64,000 nt of DNA, taken from contig CM057000.1 in the NCBI GenBank assembly GCA_029891345.1, positions 136,198,663 to 136,262,662 on the forward strand, in the 5' to 3' direction. Position numbers and translations under genes: made by a program. Each line of letters begins with the position of its first letter. The first letter of the stretch is position 1. The notes beneath the pieces are model-generated. The model made no database searches and had not been told where the DNA came from. It worked only from the letters and a program-made list of their open reading frames with translations. This DNA is from Dryococelus australis (taxonomy: Eukaryota; Arthropoda; Insecta; Phasmatodea; Phasmatidae). Below are positions 11,007 to 22,716 of this stretch, one piece after another.

Positions 11007-11545
11007 ACCATAGTGTTACTTAAGTGTCAAATGTTGCAGGAATCTAGGGATTGTTTCCCGAAATATGACATTAAAACTTTATTTTTAATGTGACGCTATC
11101 GTACAAAGTGGCGGACAGAGGATGTTATGTATTGACACATTTGATGCTTGTAAAATTCACTCCCAGAATAAAAAGATTAGTCGAAATCGGTCAAATGGTA
11201 CTGTGTGACAGATATTGCTAATGGACCTAAAATATTTATATTGCTGTCATCTTGGAAATAATTCCCTGTCCTTTTAAATTTCATATATTAATATCGTCTA
11301 TAATAGTATCACTTACATGCCAAATTGAGCAGGAATATGTTGTGTAGTTACTTAGATATAAGGTAAAAAGATTAATTTTTAATATTACACTTTCTATCAA
11401 AATGGTTAATAAATAACACCGACACTTTCCGTTTCCATTGAACGAACTTGAATGAAAAACAGGATTACCATAGTTAGCATACAACAACACCAACAATAAG
11501 TTACTGATACGACGAGTTAGCCTACCTCCCTCTACTTGGAAGCAA
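11007..11545. other. Non-coding spacer
   Basis: AT-rich. The minus-strand open frame 11281-11661 runs into the following F1 copy and has no domain. Confidence 0.45.
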
Positions 11546-12434
11546 CTAGGCCGTTCACGATCAACTGAGTGCTTTTGAAAGCCCTGATTAAGATCTGACT
11601 GTGTGCACGTTGCGTATTCTTGCGTCTTTCGTAAACTTAGCACTGCCATAGGCCTTACCACTTTATTAATGCGCCAATCAAATGAAACTGTAAAAATATT
11701 AGAAAAAAATTCAATTTTACAAATCTACAAATGTTTACCCAAATCTAGGGCCACCAGCATCTCGCGAAAAGATTTCCCGACCACGTATTTCATAATGCTT
11801 TAGCTCAGATCCACTTTTGTGATTGGGTGATGTAGGAGTTATGCGTCTCAGGTGCCTGTCCCTCGAACCAGAGACTCGCAGTATCGGAGTAACTTATTTC
11901 TGATTGGCCGGTCAACAAAGGTAATGTCTCCTCGCAGACACACACACCGCCAATAAGCAATAGGAAACAGTTGGTACGCTCGTAAGGTGTTGAAATCTAG
12001 CACGTGCGGGGATATTTTCGCGAAATTCGGGTGTCCATACCGTAGCACTTTTAATTTGCCGTCGAGTCATGGGACTTCTTTCTATCTACAGCTCCCAGGC
12101 GCTACCCTGGGAATCCTGTACAATAATGTTGCTTTGCAGCTTGAAGTAAGTTTGTTGGGTTGCGGAGGGGGGAGGGGGTTAGCTTCTCCTCGCCTCCGCA
12201 AACTAATTGATAACCAACTGGGTGGCCAAGGTTCCTCACAAGGAGCCGATCTACCCCCGCGCTGAGGGAGTAGCGTCCCAGTGATGTAAAATGGCGGTCT
12301 TTCCATCTATCGTTACCAACTTTGCTGGGCACATGTCACTCAGTGCACGCCACTCGCAGCGTAGGTAGGAGCAGTGAATTTTTTTTCTAAGGTTGATTTT
12401 AAAAAAATGCTCAATTTATTGTGAACAGCTTTTA
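11546..12434 (-). repeat. F1 long element, copy 3, interrupted
   Basis: The outer part is at 11546-11747 (CCGTTCACGATCAACTGAGTG end) and the remainder at about 12272-12434, ending AATTTATTGTGAACAGC. The break falls after AATCTAG at 11747, and the ~525-bp insert between does not belong to this family. Confidence 0.75.
11748..12271. repeat. GC-rich insert inside F1 copy 3, probable dispersed repeat
   Basis: A ~525-bp segment of different composition splits an F1 element, beginning GGGCCACCAGCATCTCGCGA. It includes CGAACCAGAGACTCGCAG and a run of G at about 12162-12178. Its sudden start inside a repeat shows it inserted later. No terminal repeats or open reading frame with a domain were seen, so it may be a SINE-like or filler insertion. 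Confidence 0.5.
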
Positions 12435-12460
12435 ATGAAGTTTTCAAAAGCTTAGATGGT

Positions 12461-12821
12461 ATAGTGTATTCGCAGTCCCTTCACTCTTTCTGAATCAAGC
12501 TTTTTAAAATTTACCCCATGTTATGACGTGTTTAGTAATGTCGTAAATATTCCATGTATCGCAAGCGTTTTAAATTTCTGTTAGCATGAAAGTATCTTAT
12601 TTTTCGTTAAATTAAAGTTTTACCGACATTTTATTTACAAATTATGATATTTCATTTATAATAAATACACAAACAACGAGAAAACGTATTTTGGTAGCGC
12701 CTGGTAAGAAATAGTGTCTAGACTTAGTGTTAAGCTTCTGTTGCTTTGGGCGGAGGAATACACTGGAAGTAGAACTTTAGCAGGGTTTCAGAAAAGTGTG
12801 AAGTAACCGTGAATGGATTAT
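12461..12821 (-). repeat. F2 element, copy 2 (internally deleted)
   Basis: Starts TAGTGTATTCGCAGTCCCTTC and ends GTGTGAAGTAACCGTGAATGGATTA, the inverted F2 ends. The centre is shorter than in full copies. Contains TATGACGTGTTTAGTAATGTC. Confidence 0.75.
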
Positions 12822-13509
12822 GGGTAGACATTGATGTCCCAATGACAGTAGGTGATATTATGAGAGATGCAACCAGAAACATGTGCAACAGTAGTGAGAC
12901 AATTGCAAATTCGCACGTGCCTTACTTTGAACTCCCCAGAAATCCTCGTGTCGTAAGCTAGCGTGCAGCTAAACGCACTACAGAAGTAGAATTTGGAGCA
13001 TCAACTTTGAATGTAATCAGCCTAAGGTTTATTAACCTGGCATATTTAAGGGGGCCCGTCATTTTGAAAATACGTGCCTGAGAAACTTAAAACCATGTAA
13101 ATTTACATGATCTACCGTAGCGCTACTTGCTTGTAAAATTGAATGGGAACCGGCTGAGTGTTCCAGTGAACGTGAGCCATGTGTTTAATTTAAGTGACTT
13201 AAGTTTAGAAAAATGCATCATGATTTGGAGATTATGAGCACATTTGCAATAGCTAAATAAATAAGGCGAGTTCCAATAAATTTCTCATTAATATTAAATG
13301 GTATTTTACAAAACGTAAAAACAAAACAGCTCACCAGAGTCGTAAAAAAAATGATTGCGTTTTACGTTGCATGGCTTCACACCACTTGAATCCTTGCACG
13401 GTGTTCGAAGTTAATGAAAGACCGGGCCGCAATTAATTTACCTCACACACGCACACACACAGCACACGCACGCACACACACAACACACAAAGCACGAATA
13501 CTCAAAACT
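12822..13509. other. Non-coding spacer with CA-rich microsatellite
   Basis: No gene. A (CA)n-type low-complexity tract lies at about 13443-13493. Confidence 0.5.
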
Positions 13510-13925
13510 AAAGGCTGCTCACGATAAAGTGAGCACTTTTGAAATCAACATTATAAAAAAGTCACCGTCCCTACTTGCATATATTTTAACGGGCGCCCTA
13601 GGTGACATGCGCCCAGTCAAGTTGGTAACGATGGATGTGAAGTAGTTCTTTGTCTTAACTTCGAACAAAGAGCGTTAAGTAATCATTTCTGATAACCTAA
13701 ATTATTTCTTTCGATTTGTGTTTATTTTAGATGCCTTTGGGTGTAAAAATGAGCAGATTTGTTAGATATTTACTTGTCAAATAATTTCACAGTTTCACTT
13801 GATCGACGCATGAATAAAGTGATGAGGCCCCCGACAATTTATATAAGGCGGAAGAATACACAAGTGCATACAAGTAGATCTTAAGCAGGGCTATCAAAAG
13901 TGCTCATTTTACCGTGAGCAGCCTA
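13510..13925 (+). repeat. F1 long element, copy 4
   Basis: The ends AGGCTGCTCACGATAAAGTGA and TCATTTTACCGTGAGCAGCCT are inverted partners, with the usual AAGTTGGTAACGATGGATG interior. It is directly abutted by an F1 short copy at 13927. Confidence 0.85.
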
Positions 13926-13926
13926 T

Positions 13927-14138
13927 ATGGGCAATTCGCGGTAAAGTGAGCACTTTTGAAAGCCCTCTCATTTGGAATAAAACTTTGTTTTAGTTTTAAA
14001 CGTTAATTTCCCAGTGCAGTGGAATATACACACTGTGTTTATTACTTACATGGCAATATTTATTTTTAAAAAGGGGGTTAAAGGATAGAATATGGCTGAA
14101 AATAGTTCAAAAGTGTCCACTTTATCGTGAGCAGCGTA
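13927..14138. repeat. F1 short element, copy 4
   Basis: The left end is GGGCAATTCGCGGTAAAGTG and the right end is ACTTTATCGTGAGCAGCGTA. It shares the GTGTTTATTACTTACATGGC interior with copies 2 and 3. It joins copy 4 of the long form at a shared TATAT, suggesting insertion at the TA flanking that element. Confidence 0.8.
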
Positions 14139-15316
14139 TACAATCGATGCTGCACACGCACACAAGTTCCGAAAGTCAACTCTAAATTTGCAGGTCAAGG
14201 TCTTAGGTACAATTTGATTACGTATGTTGGCAGCATTAGAGAATAATACATTATTTTGTTATTAAATGGGCTATTGTTCTCGAAACGTGCTGAGCTACCT
14301 ATCGAAATGAACAGAACGTCGTAATTCCCGTCGGTCACACCACAGTCGCCAACAATACACAATCAAAATAAAAATACCGTACGTTTGCCGCCAATTTTTC
14401 TTCTTCTTCTTCTTCTCCAAACGCTGGTCACATACATTAGATTTTCGACAATTTTAATTTTCGCTTGAACTCGGCGGTATTCACGATCTGATACGTCAAG
14501 CACGACACGCAGGAATTACAAAATATCGCAAACTTTATGTGCGCCTCGCCAGTGCAGTTTTACTCTGCGTCTGTTTTGCCGTGCCAAAACATCATATATA
14601 TATAATAAGTAGACGATCTCTGTCTGTCTGTCTGTCCGTCCGTCTTTAATTCCTCTAAGTCCCTTGAGACTAAACAGAAGTTCTTCAAATTTTGCAGAGC
14701 GAATCATCACGGGTCAAGTTCGAATTTCAGCAATATCAGATTACGCAATCATTACCTTTTACCTTAAAATCTCATTTTTTAATTACTTTATTCCTATGAA
14801 AAGTTTTGTATTAATGAATAGAGAATATTGCATAGAGATATGAAGGTAATGGAACATCATTTTAGTTTACTTTAAATGTCTCGCTTCAATGTTGAGTTAA
14901 TTAAGTGGGGCCACAGTGACTCAGTGGATAGAGCTATTCCAAGTGGGGGCCGCAGGGGGTCAGTGGATAGAGAGAGTCCAAGTGGGGCCGCAGTGGCTCA
15001 GTGGATAGAATTATATCAAGCGGGGCCTTAGTGGCTCATTGGATAGAACTATGTTAAGTGGGGCCGCAGTGGCATTGTGGATAGAGAAATATTCAATGGA
15101 ACCGCAGTCGCTTCATTGTTGAGGTAATTTCACATCATTTCAATATTACCTACATATGCAATGCGTTTTTTTTTTTTTTCCTCCAATCTTTGTAAGATAA
15201 CCAATTTTTCTTAACATGGTAACTGTTCTAGCCCCGCGACAATACAAAAATAAAAAGGTCACGGGCTGGGTCCCCTAGTGCTTTTATACTTTCTGTGCGG
15301 CGCTACTTTCTGTGCT
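14139..15316. repeat. Spacer with microsatellites and a degenerate tRNA-like tandem repeat
   Basis: TTC repeats occur at about 14399-14416 and CTGT/CCGT repeats at about 14610-14643. From about 14904 to 15108 there are five imperfect ~42-bp units built on GGGGCCGCAGTGGCTCAGTGGATAGA. The word TGGCTCAGTGGATAG resembles a tRNA A box, so this may be a tandemly amplified 5' end of a tRNA-derived SINE; no full tRNA fold or B box is present. Confidence 0.55.
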
Positions 15317-15714
15317 ATAGTCTAGTCGCAGTTTCTTCACACTTTTTGAATAAAACTTTGAACTCCCCCCCCCCCTAATGTATGGCGTGTTTAGTTATTT
15401 CCTAAATATGCAATGTGTCAAAAGCATTTTATACATATGTTACCATTGAAGTTTCGTATTTTTATTTAAATTGAAATTTTACCTATATTATATTTATACA
15501 TTATAATAAACATTAGTAAAAACAGCGGGAAAAAAATATGTTGCTAGCACGTATAGAAATAGTTATAATGCTGAATATTGTTAGAAATGAGTGATCACGG
15601 TTTCGGTGCTTAGTCCTTTGGTGTAATTTTGTAGACTTATTTAAGCTTAGTTTGAAGGAGGCGGAGGAATATCCTGGGAAAAGAAAAGTGTGAAGTAGCC
15701 GTGAATGGATTATA
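15317..15714 (-). repeat. F2 element, copy 3
   Basis: The ends TAGTCTAGTCGCAGTTTCTTCACAC (in part) and GTGTGAAGTAGCCGTGAATGGATTATA are the F2 inverted repeats. The interior includes a poly-C run at about 15366-15376 and AATGTATGGCGTGTTTAG. Confidence 0.8.
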
Positions 15715-17396
15715 CCAGGATATGATGACTATGAGACACCCCGTGTAAGAGTCCAGAATTTCACGTAACAGAGGCCCAGCGTAGTGACGGTAAATATTGA
15801 CGCGACGTGCACGGATTAAGCTTCATGTACGCAAATCGTGTGGTGTTATTGGTATTGCCTTTACACTCGTTATCAAAACAATCTCCAAAATAGATGAAGA
15901 CTATTACAGCTTCCTGCCTAGAAAATCCTTTAATGAAACGCTAAAACGAGCGCACGCTGAATTTCCAATTTTACTTATGCATACAAAATACTCAGCGACT
16001 CTCTTCTTAGTTATGGAATGAATTGTTACTTAAAAATTTCATATCCTAATAAATTACAGTCCAATCTTAATATAAAAAAAAACAGAGCTTTGGTTAATCA
16101 CTTTACTATTTAATGAATAAAATTTCATAACCAAAAGTTATCTCCCAGGCAATGTAATTAGCTAGGTAGTCCTCACATTTATAAAATTTTCCAGACTGGA
16201 AATTACTCACCAAGCATTGTATACTTTTTTTTTAAATGCAAAAAAAAAAGTAAGTTAAAGAGAAGTGAATGGTACAAAGAGTTAGTCTATTTTCATTTTC
16301 ACTCATAAAGCCTGTTTTCAAGTAATCATATTTGATATTTTAGGTGGTTAAGATAGCAAGGTTTTGTGTTTTAAAGATCAGTTCAACAGAAAGACCTTTC
16401 GTCAAAGGTGTACGATAGTTCTGATAATCGACATACGTTTTCAGAAAAAGTAATACTCTTAAATAATATCATAACTTTTTGCGGCATAGTTGTTTTTAAT
16501 GGTGAATGTTATCGAAACTGAATTATTGCATTTCAGTCACTTGTAGTCTTGTTAAAACACGTCATTCAGCGTATAAACACATTATAAGTATTTTTTTTCG
16601 TTACAGTAAACATGTAAGATGATATACTCCAGAAAACTTTAAGATCCGGCATAATTTTGCTTTATTACGATTTTTTGGAAACTGAATTTGGAAAGAATTT
16701 GTGCCATAAAACCTCAGAAATCTAAAATACATCTTTATAATTTTATGGAATACTATTTTGCATTATGATAGCATATAAAATATTTAAATTTTTCAATATA
16801 ATTTTATAATTAAATATTTTGGAAATACGAAGCATGATTTAAAAGTTAGAAACATACGGTATATCATGCTGAGATTACAGTACGAAAGTCGCCTTCAAAA
16901 GAAGTGTCAGATGCTGCTGATATTGTTCAAATATCACTTGTCTTCTATAGCTCTGCTTGTAAACGAAACTTGGCGGACATCAGTTCCTGATATTAAAAAA
17001 ATAAATATAAAGGCCAGTTTCTCAGGTGTCACAATCATGTAAAATTGCATTTGAAGTCTATTGCTTATAGAATTTGTTCTCTCCTTCTATTCCTTCTGTA
17101 GTGAAGTTGGGTTGAACTCGTTTTACTAGTTCAAGGGTATCGGCACACCGCAGTTAAAGTACACCAAGCCCACTATTAAAATATAATATTTAATCTATTG
17201 CAGTTTTTAATTAATTTTTTTTGTGTGTTTTTCGTAGCATTAATATTGTAGAATATATTTGGTGAGAGTTAAATTGTTCCGTAAATTTTATAAATAATCG
17301 TTTTTTTTATATAGGTTGCCAGTTATTCCAAAATTGGAGAAGGAAGTTTTGCAAAAATATTCTTTTCATGTAATTTTTATTTACTGCAATCATACA
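15715..17396. other. AT-rich intergenic DNA left of element 1
   Basis: No gene or repeat recognised. The final ~30 bases (ending CTGCAATCATACA at 17396) are the left target-site flank of element 1 and recur at 36230-36258. Confidence 0.5.
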
Positions 17397-18998
17397 AGTA
17401 GTAGGAGCGTGCCGGATCTAGGCCACTTTTGATTAATCGGATTAACCCCTTGATATCAAATTGATATCAAAATGGTTGATCTGTAATCCGATCTTCAAAC
17501 GATACTAGTCCAATAAAATGTGATCAAATAAGTTCGATGAAAAGGCTAATCAAATTTCTTTTATGGATTTTTGTGTGTGTATATTTAGGTGTACTTTATT
17601 TATTTATTTTATTCTTGGGGTGGGAAGCAGCTCTGCTAAATGTCAGCACGATAACTGGCACTCGACTGAGGTGTGATAGGTTGGGTACATTGTATATATG
17701 TGTTAGGTTTTGTGTAAGAGAGTCATAAATGTTCTTTTTGTAGAGGATATTGCTCGTAGACAGTGTTGGGAGATAAGGCGACTCTGAAAGATCCGATTTA
17801 CATTGTGTATGATACTAATGACAAACAGAACAACTTAAGTGTAAATGATTAAATAGAGGATTGTTTCTAAATGCAATTAAACGAGTGATGTTACAGGCGA
17901 GAGAAATTAATGGAAATACAAATTTCAAACAAACACAACTACCTGCGTCTCCTGGTGTCAACAAGCATTAAATCACTAAATGATGAAAACTATGTGTGCA
18001 CCCTGTATGAAATTAACTAATGATCTATAACAAATCAAAAATGTCCCTATTAATATATAAATTAAACGACAGTCTTCCTAAACACATTAACAAGGTATTT
18101 GAAAACACCTAAAAATTACACTACTTGATACCGCAGAGTTGTACCTGTACCATGAATTATTTTAATATACATCCATTGGGTTCAGGAGATCGCAGAATAA
18201 ATGACTTATAGCATGTATTTCTATGAAATTAAAACTAGCCCGTCTGATCATATATGAGTTTCGAAATTAATTAGACAAACACAAATACATGACTATCACT
18301 AAACGAATTATGGAACCCAGCTATCCTGTTTTTTAAATTAATGAAATTGCACAAGCACCTCTCCCAAAAGATGTATGTCCAGCTGTGGGGTTGCTGAATG
18401 AATAATGCTAGTATAGGATATGTGGAGACTTATAAGCACTATTAGATACATGGAGTGCAGTCAGCGTCTGTCCGGCTGGGAGGTCAGTTAAGGAATGAGA
18501 CATGGAGCTTGAAGTTGAGTTGAAATTACCGCAAAAACTCTGAATAAGACTCACTAAACGAATTACAGAACCTGTTTCCCTATAAATCTCTTTAACCGCC
18601 TATTCTGATAACTTAAGATGGAATAAAGCACACGTTAAAAATACACAAACTTACTATGAACTGATTTGAATACACTACAACAGACAATTAAATATTTCCA
18701 AACTCACATTTTGAATTAGATTTTAACCATACACAATAGCATTATAGAGATACACGTACATCTCCCTCTCATTTGTACACGTACCTTAAATGATTTTAAA
18801 ATATGTCCGTTCGTTGCGGTGTCTAATGTAGGAATGAGTTCAGTGTACCACTTACATTGACTTATGATCACGATTAGAGACGTGGAGCGCGGTCGACAGG
18901 CAACTTGGTTGAAATTGTGGGAAAAACTCATAAATGAAGGAAACATTTTTAATGTTTATGAAATAGCAATTAAACTAAAAGAGAGTTGAACACACAGA
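17397..18998 (+). repeat. Element 1 left terminal inverted repeat
   Basis: About 1.6 kb, matched inverted at about 34550-36178 with roughly 88-90% identity by eye and scattered indels. Shared landmarks include GGCCACTTTTGATTAATCGG near the tip, ATTGCTCGTAGACAGTGTTGG in the middle, and the inner edge AAAGAGAGTTGAACACACA. An open frame on the inner part appears in both arms only because the arms are copies; it is not treated as a gene. Confidence 0.9.
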
Positions 18999-21079
18999 GA
19001 AGTGATTTACCGCTGCGAATAAATGTTCCTATTGTAAGAAGAAGCATTCTCTATGAATTTCTATTAGAGATTAGCACGAGGTTTAGTTCGTGTCGAAGAT
19101 TAACTCAACAACGGAAATCGCACATACTTAATGAGAAAATATAATCACGACTTGAGTCCAGACACTTCGTTACAGAAAAAAAAAATGAAATCAATACTAA
19201 GTTACGTGAAAAAATAATCTAGATGCACTACATCGAGTCGAATAATGGTAACACAAATTTCTGTTAAGTCTGGGAAATTCATTGCAACTTGTTCTCACTA
19301 ATGCGAGTTGAAAATCCTGTGAACATTCGTCGACCAAGTTCAAAAACGGGTTTTACACGATAAAGTCTTGTAAAATTATTTAAAAATAACGGACGCACTA
19401 TATCGGCTTAAAGCACAACATTTTTTTTCCCCATTAATTAAAATTTATAGAAATGATTATATTAAAGCGATAGCTGAAGCCCGGAGCAGATACTGCCGCT
19501 TAGAAGAGGTAAAGCCTGCTGGCCGTGGCTCTGGTAGCCCTTCGATTGTCGCATGGGACCCCTCCAGAACGCTGCGACCAGTAATGAGGTGCTTCAGAGG
19601 AGAGAGTGATATATGCGTGTAGCTACAACAAGGGTTGGTGTTAAACTAAAATGGCGATTAAGAGCTGTGGGTGGAAGGACCTCTGCCCTGTCCTCGGAGA
19701 GAGCTATACCCCCTCCCACCTCCCCTACACCAGACCGCGTCTTCGACTATCTGTCCCTCTCCCCCACCCCTCACCTCCAACAAACCCTCAAACTCCATAG
19801 TCCAGAATGCATCTTCGTCCGAAAAGAGAGTTCCTTACACCTACTATCGATCCAACGCCATGATCAACAAAACCTGCCTAGCACTACGTTCCCCCGTCCC
19901 TTCCAAACCATAGCCAGGAGTGTGCATTCTTCCGAGACGAGAGCTGCCTCGGCTAGACACCTCCCTTCACCTCTCTTCCCCGAATGTGTCTTTGTGCACC
20001 ACGTCGAAGACTCTTCAACTGTCAGACACCCCTCGAGACAGCAAATTTTAACTGACCCTGCCTGGCTAGCTCCCCTCCACCCTATACCCTACAAACTTTC
20101 ACTTGCGCTTGTCTGTTGGCTTGTTGAGAAAGGGAAGTTTATACCATTACCGAAACCCTGGCTTACCTCCAGTAAAATTAAATTTTGCAACCAAGGACCT
20201 GTTGTTGAAATTAATTCCCTGAAGTTATAATGAATTTTAATTCCAAGAAATGAATTTCAAACCCCAGATAAAATAAGAGAAAAATAAATATATTTTTTAA
20301 ACCAATATATGAATTCTTATCCAATAAGCTTTAAGTTTATACTATTTTCCAGCAAACTTATTGCTTTTAAGTTTAAAGTATTTTCGGGAAACTATAAATA
20401 ACTATAAGAGATATTGTCAATTGCTAAATTTTTAACATTGAAAGAACACCGTTTTTTTTTCGAAACACACGTCTTTTTTATTTAAACAATATGCAAGTAA
20501 AAGTTTTTTTACCTATTGAAAAATTACATTAAAACCAAATTACATTAAATTCAAGGGTGATGGAAAACATACATATTCAAACTGTTTTAAATATTTATAC
20601 ATATTTCAAGAGTAGTTTTCTCCATAAGTTCCCCAGCCCGGAATTTCGACTATACTATCTAGCATAAAATGTGTATATTTGAACTTATTTTATTTTAAAA
20701 TACTACTTTTTCGATGTAATATTACTGAAATAGCATAAATTCAGCTTTAAATGACTGCTATCGAAGCTGGACTCTGTTAAATTCCACCATATTTCGACTT
20801 AGTTTCTAAAAAGTCCAAATTTAAGCAAATTTAAAGTTAACTGGTGGCCATTTTGAATTCGTTTACTATAGTAAGGAGGAATAAATTAATTTTTCCTCAG
20901 TGTTAAGTCGTCAACTGCCAAGGTCACTTCGTGTGCGTGCATGCATGTGCATTGAATTACATTACCAGTAGTGAGACTTAGGCATCTGCAATAGATCTGA
21001 GAACAATACCAGACGTCTACACAAGAACGACGCCAGATGCTTACTACAATGTCTACATCAACACCAGGAGTCAATTACA
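18999..21079. other. Element 1: left internal region without a clear gene
   Basis: AT-rich except for a GC-rich patch at about 19480-20180. That patch holds a 205-codon plus-strand open frame (19613-20230) rich in Pro, Ser and His, with no domain I recognise and an internal resemblance between SPECIFVRKESS and FPECVFVHHVEDS. Its composition differs from every other gene of the element, so it may be captured non-coding DNA rather than a gene. The segment 20230-21000 is AT-rich with no gene. Confidence 0.4.
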
Positions 21080-21328
21080 ATGTCAGACACTTACTACATC
21101 GCCAACCATCCACTGCATCATGTAGATCTGCAATGCAGAATCTACAGGGGATTACATCTCTCTCCGCATCAATCCGCTCCACGTATAATGCATCACGGCC
21201 ACTGTTGTGATAATTGTGGTGAGGAATGTGTTGAAGTATTCAATGCTATGCTAGCATATGGGAAGGCGCAAACCTTATTGCATATAAACTTCTCAATTAT
21301 GGATGCTGTCAAAATATTTTATCATTAA
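21080..21328 (+). CDS. Small Cys-containing protein (first half of a probable broken gene)
   Basis: An 82-codon frame starting MSDTYYIANH. It holds CCDNCGEEC at about residues 44-52, a potential metal-binding or structural Cys cluster, followed by a helical segment ending HINFSIMD. The next frame (21303-21596) begins in overlap and continues with a coherent sequence, so the two are probably one gene split by a frameshift near the T-rich run at 21310-21325. I recall similar small Cys-knuckle proteins in arthropod mobile elements but cannot assign a function. It is the first gene of the plus-strand cluster of element 1. Confidence 0.45.
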   Translation: MSDTYYIANHPLHHVDLQCRIYRGLHLSPHQSAPRIMHHGHCCDNCGEECVEVFNAMLAYGKAQTLLHINFSIMDAVKIFYH

Positions 21329-21596
21329 TTTTGCGGGACACGAAATTAAGATGGTGTATCCGTTCCTTCCTGAACATTTACAAGCTGATGAGGATATAGT
21401 GTCGTATTTGCCATGTGAAGACTGTCCTCGTGGCATGCCTGCCTTTGTAAATTATGTAGAAAATCAACATATGCAGAGGGACTGTATGTCGCACAGGCTG
21501 GAACAGCTTACTGAAACCAGAATTATCCCAGATGTAGTAATGGACGATTCCAGAGTTGATGAAGTGGATTCCAAGGTGACCACTGATATTTTATAA
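21303..21596 (+). CDS. Small acidic protein (second half of a probable broken gene)
   Basis: A 97-codon frame. The centre reads MVYPFLPEHLQADEDIV, then CEDCPRGMP (a second CxxC-type pair), then a C-terminal acidic tail. The overlap and complementary content with 21080-21328 suggest a single ancestral protein of ~175 residues. No known domain. The Met is not necessarily native. Function unknown. Confidence 0.4.
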   Translation: MLSKYFIINFAGHEIKMVYPFLPEHLQADEDIVSYLPCEDCPRGMPAFVNYVENQHMQRDCMSHRLEQLTETRIIPDVVMDDSRVDEVDSKVTTDIL

Positions 21597-21648
21597 ATAA
21601 GATGAGTGGAGAGTTTTTGTATATAGTATAAAAAGTAATAACGTAAAA

Positions 21649-22089
21649 ATGATGTGCTACGCGCAAGATTTAAAAAAATACCAAGACAACTCCTATGTAA
21701 TTAAGGGGCTTGCTATTTCTTATGCAACTAATGCTAATGACTGTAAAGTACTAAGCTTTAAATCTCCCAGACATTGGTATACTTTAAAACCTAAAGTTAA
21801 AATGATGTTTCGGGAACAGAATTGCGAGATACATGGCCTAAAATGGGATTCTGGTGTCATAGCTTACAAGAAACATGTCCAATATGTAAATGATGCACTC
21901 ATCGAAGATTACCCAGTATATTTGCTTGGAAAGATGCAGAAAGAAATTTTAAAAAGTTTAACCAATGCAGAAATCATTAATATCAGAAGATATCACGACT
22001 CTTCGATTATTAATTCAAAAGTCAAACACTATAATACCAATCACTGTGAGAAAAAAATGTTCTGTTCACAATGCAAAGCAAAGCTTTAA
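21649..22089 (+). CDS. Intact 146-aa protein, resembles an RNase H-like family of arthropod mobile elements
   Basis: Begins MMCYAQDLKKYQDN. The pattern is an N-terminal strand (YVIKGLAISYAT), a strand with a Lys/Ser/Pro turn (CKVLSFKSPRHWY), then HGLKWDSGVIAY, YPVYLLGKMQKEILKSL and a His/Cys-rich end (HYNTNHCEKKMFCSQCKAKL). It resembles a family of uncharacterised arthropod proteins that I judge to have an RNase H/exonuclease-like fold: the HG..W.SG..Y and V.G..K...L blocks are shared. The early acidic catalytic residue expected of an active DEDD exonuclease is not evident, so it may be non-enzymatic. The frame is uninterrupted, unlike the polymerase downstream. Role in element 1 unknown; a nucleic-acid metabolism role is only inferred. 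Confidence 0.5.
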   Translation: MMCYAQDLKKYQDNSYVIKGLAISYATNANDCKVLSFKSPRHWYTLKPKVKMMFREQNCEIHGLKWDSGVIAYKKHVQYVNDALIEDYPVYLLGKMQKEILKSLTNAEIINIRRYHDSSIINSKVKHYNTNHCEKKMFCSQCKAKL

Positions 22090-22210
22090 GATAATATTTG
22101 TACCAACATCCTACATATGTGTAAAGATATTAATTTAAAAAAAAAATGCTTTGTTATAGGTATATAACTGTGTAAGAATTCGAAAATTGGAGAACTTCAA
22201 CCCAGAGAAA

Positions 22211-22564
22211 ATGTGCGCCAGTATTACTCGAGGATACAAGAAAGTATGGTTCCAGTCTCTAAACAATATATACTTCCAAATACAGATGTGCAACGGAGAT
22301 GAATGCTAGCATTATGCAAAACGTTTCGAAGGAAACTTGTACACAGAAAGAGGGTTATGTTATGAAGAAATAATCAAGGAACCAGGATTTAGACAAATAA
22401 AATATATATTGAGTAGAGAGTTTTACGACAGCCCTACCTTATGGACTGAAACATGTAATAATAAGGAACACATCATGCAAATACAAGGCAGTAGCTGCCT
22501 TCAAAGGTCGCCTTGTGGAATATGGGACTGTGAGGTTTGGAACAACAGTTTTTTGTGTCCATAA
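22211..22564 (+). pseudogene. Tandem module gene 1 (two modules, amber stop)
   Basis: Starts MCASITRGYKKVWFQ. Module 1A reads IQMCNGDEC then a TAG at 22307-22309 at the place where its relatives have Trp. The frame reopens (YTERGLCYEE) and a second module, 1B, follows with FRQIKYILS, CNNKEHIMQIQG. The module consensus is G-Y/F-R/K-K/R-(V/I)-(W/K)-(F/Y), ~12 variable residues, then (M/I)CN(G/N)xEHW(x)Y. A Cys-rich tail (SSCLQRSPCGIWDCEVW) closes it. The same architecture recurs in the next two genes, so these arose by tandem duplication. Function unknown. Confidence 0.5.
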
Positions 22565-22632
22565 ATTTGATTTAGCAAAGTTATTGTTGAAGAACTAATA
22601 TTATCTCAAATTGGAAGGAAATTTCAGTATAT

Positions 22633-22633
<1 letters not shown>

Positions 22634-22670
<37 letters not shown>
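22634..22670. repeat. (GA)n microsatellite
   Basis: A perfect GA dinucleotide run of ~36 bp between module genes 1 and 2. Confidence 0.95.
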
Positions 22671-22671
<1 letters not shown>

Positions 22672-22716
22672 TGTACACCGGGGCTTCAGTTACGATAGAG
22701 AGATTAGACTCATCAC

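Noticed and set aside
15797-16021. 74-codon plus-strand frame
   Set aside because: No domain, AT-rich surroundings, no splice or promoter support.
19613-20230. 205-codon plus-strand ORF in element 1
   Set aside because: Long but Pro/Ser-rich with GC-biased composition and no domain; mentioned in the region note but not called as a gene.
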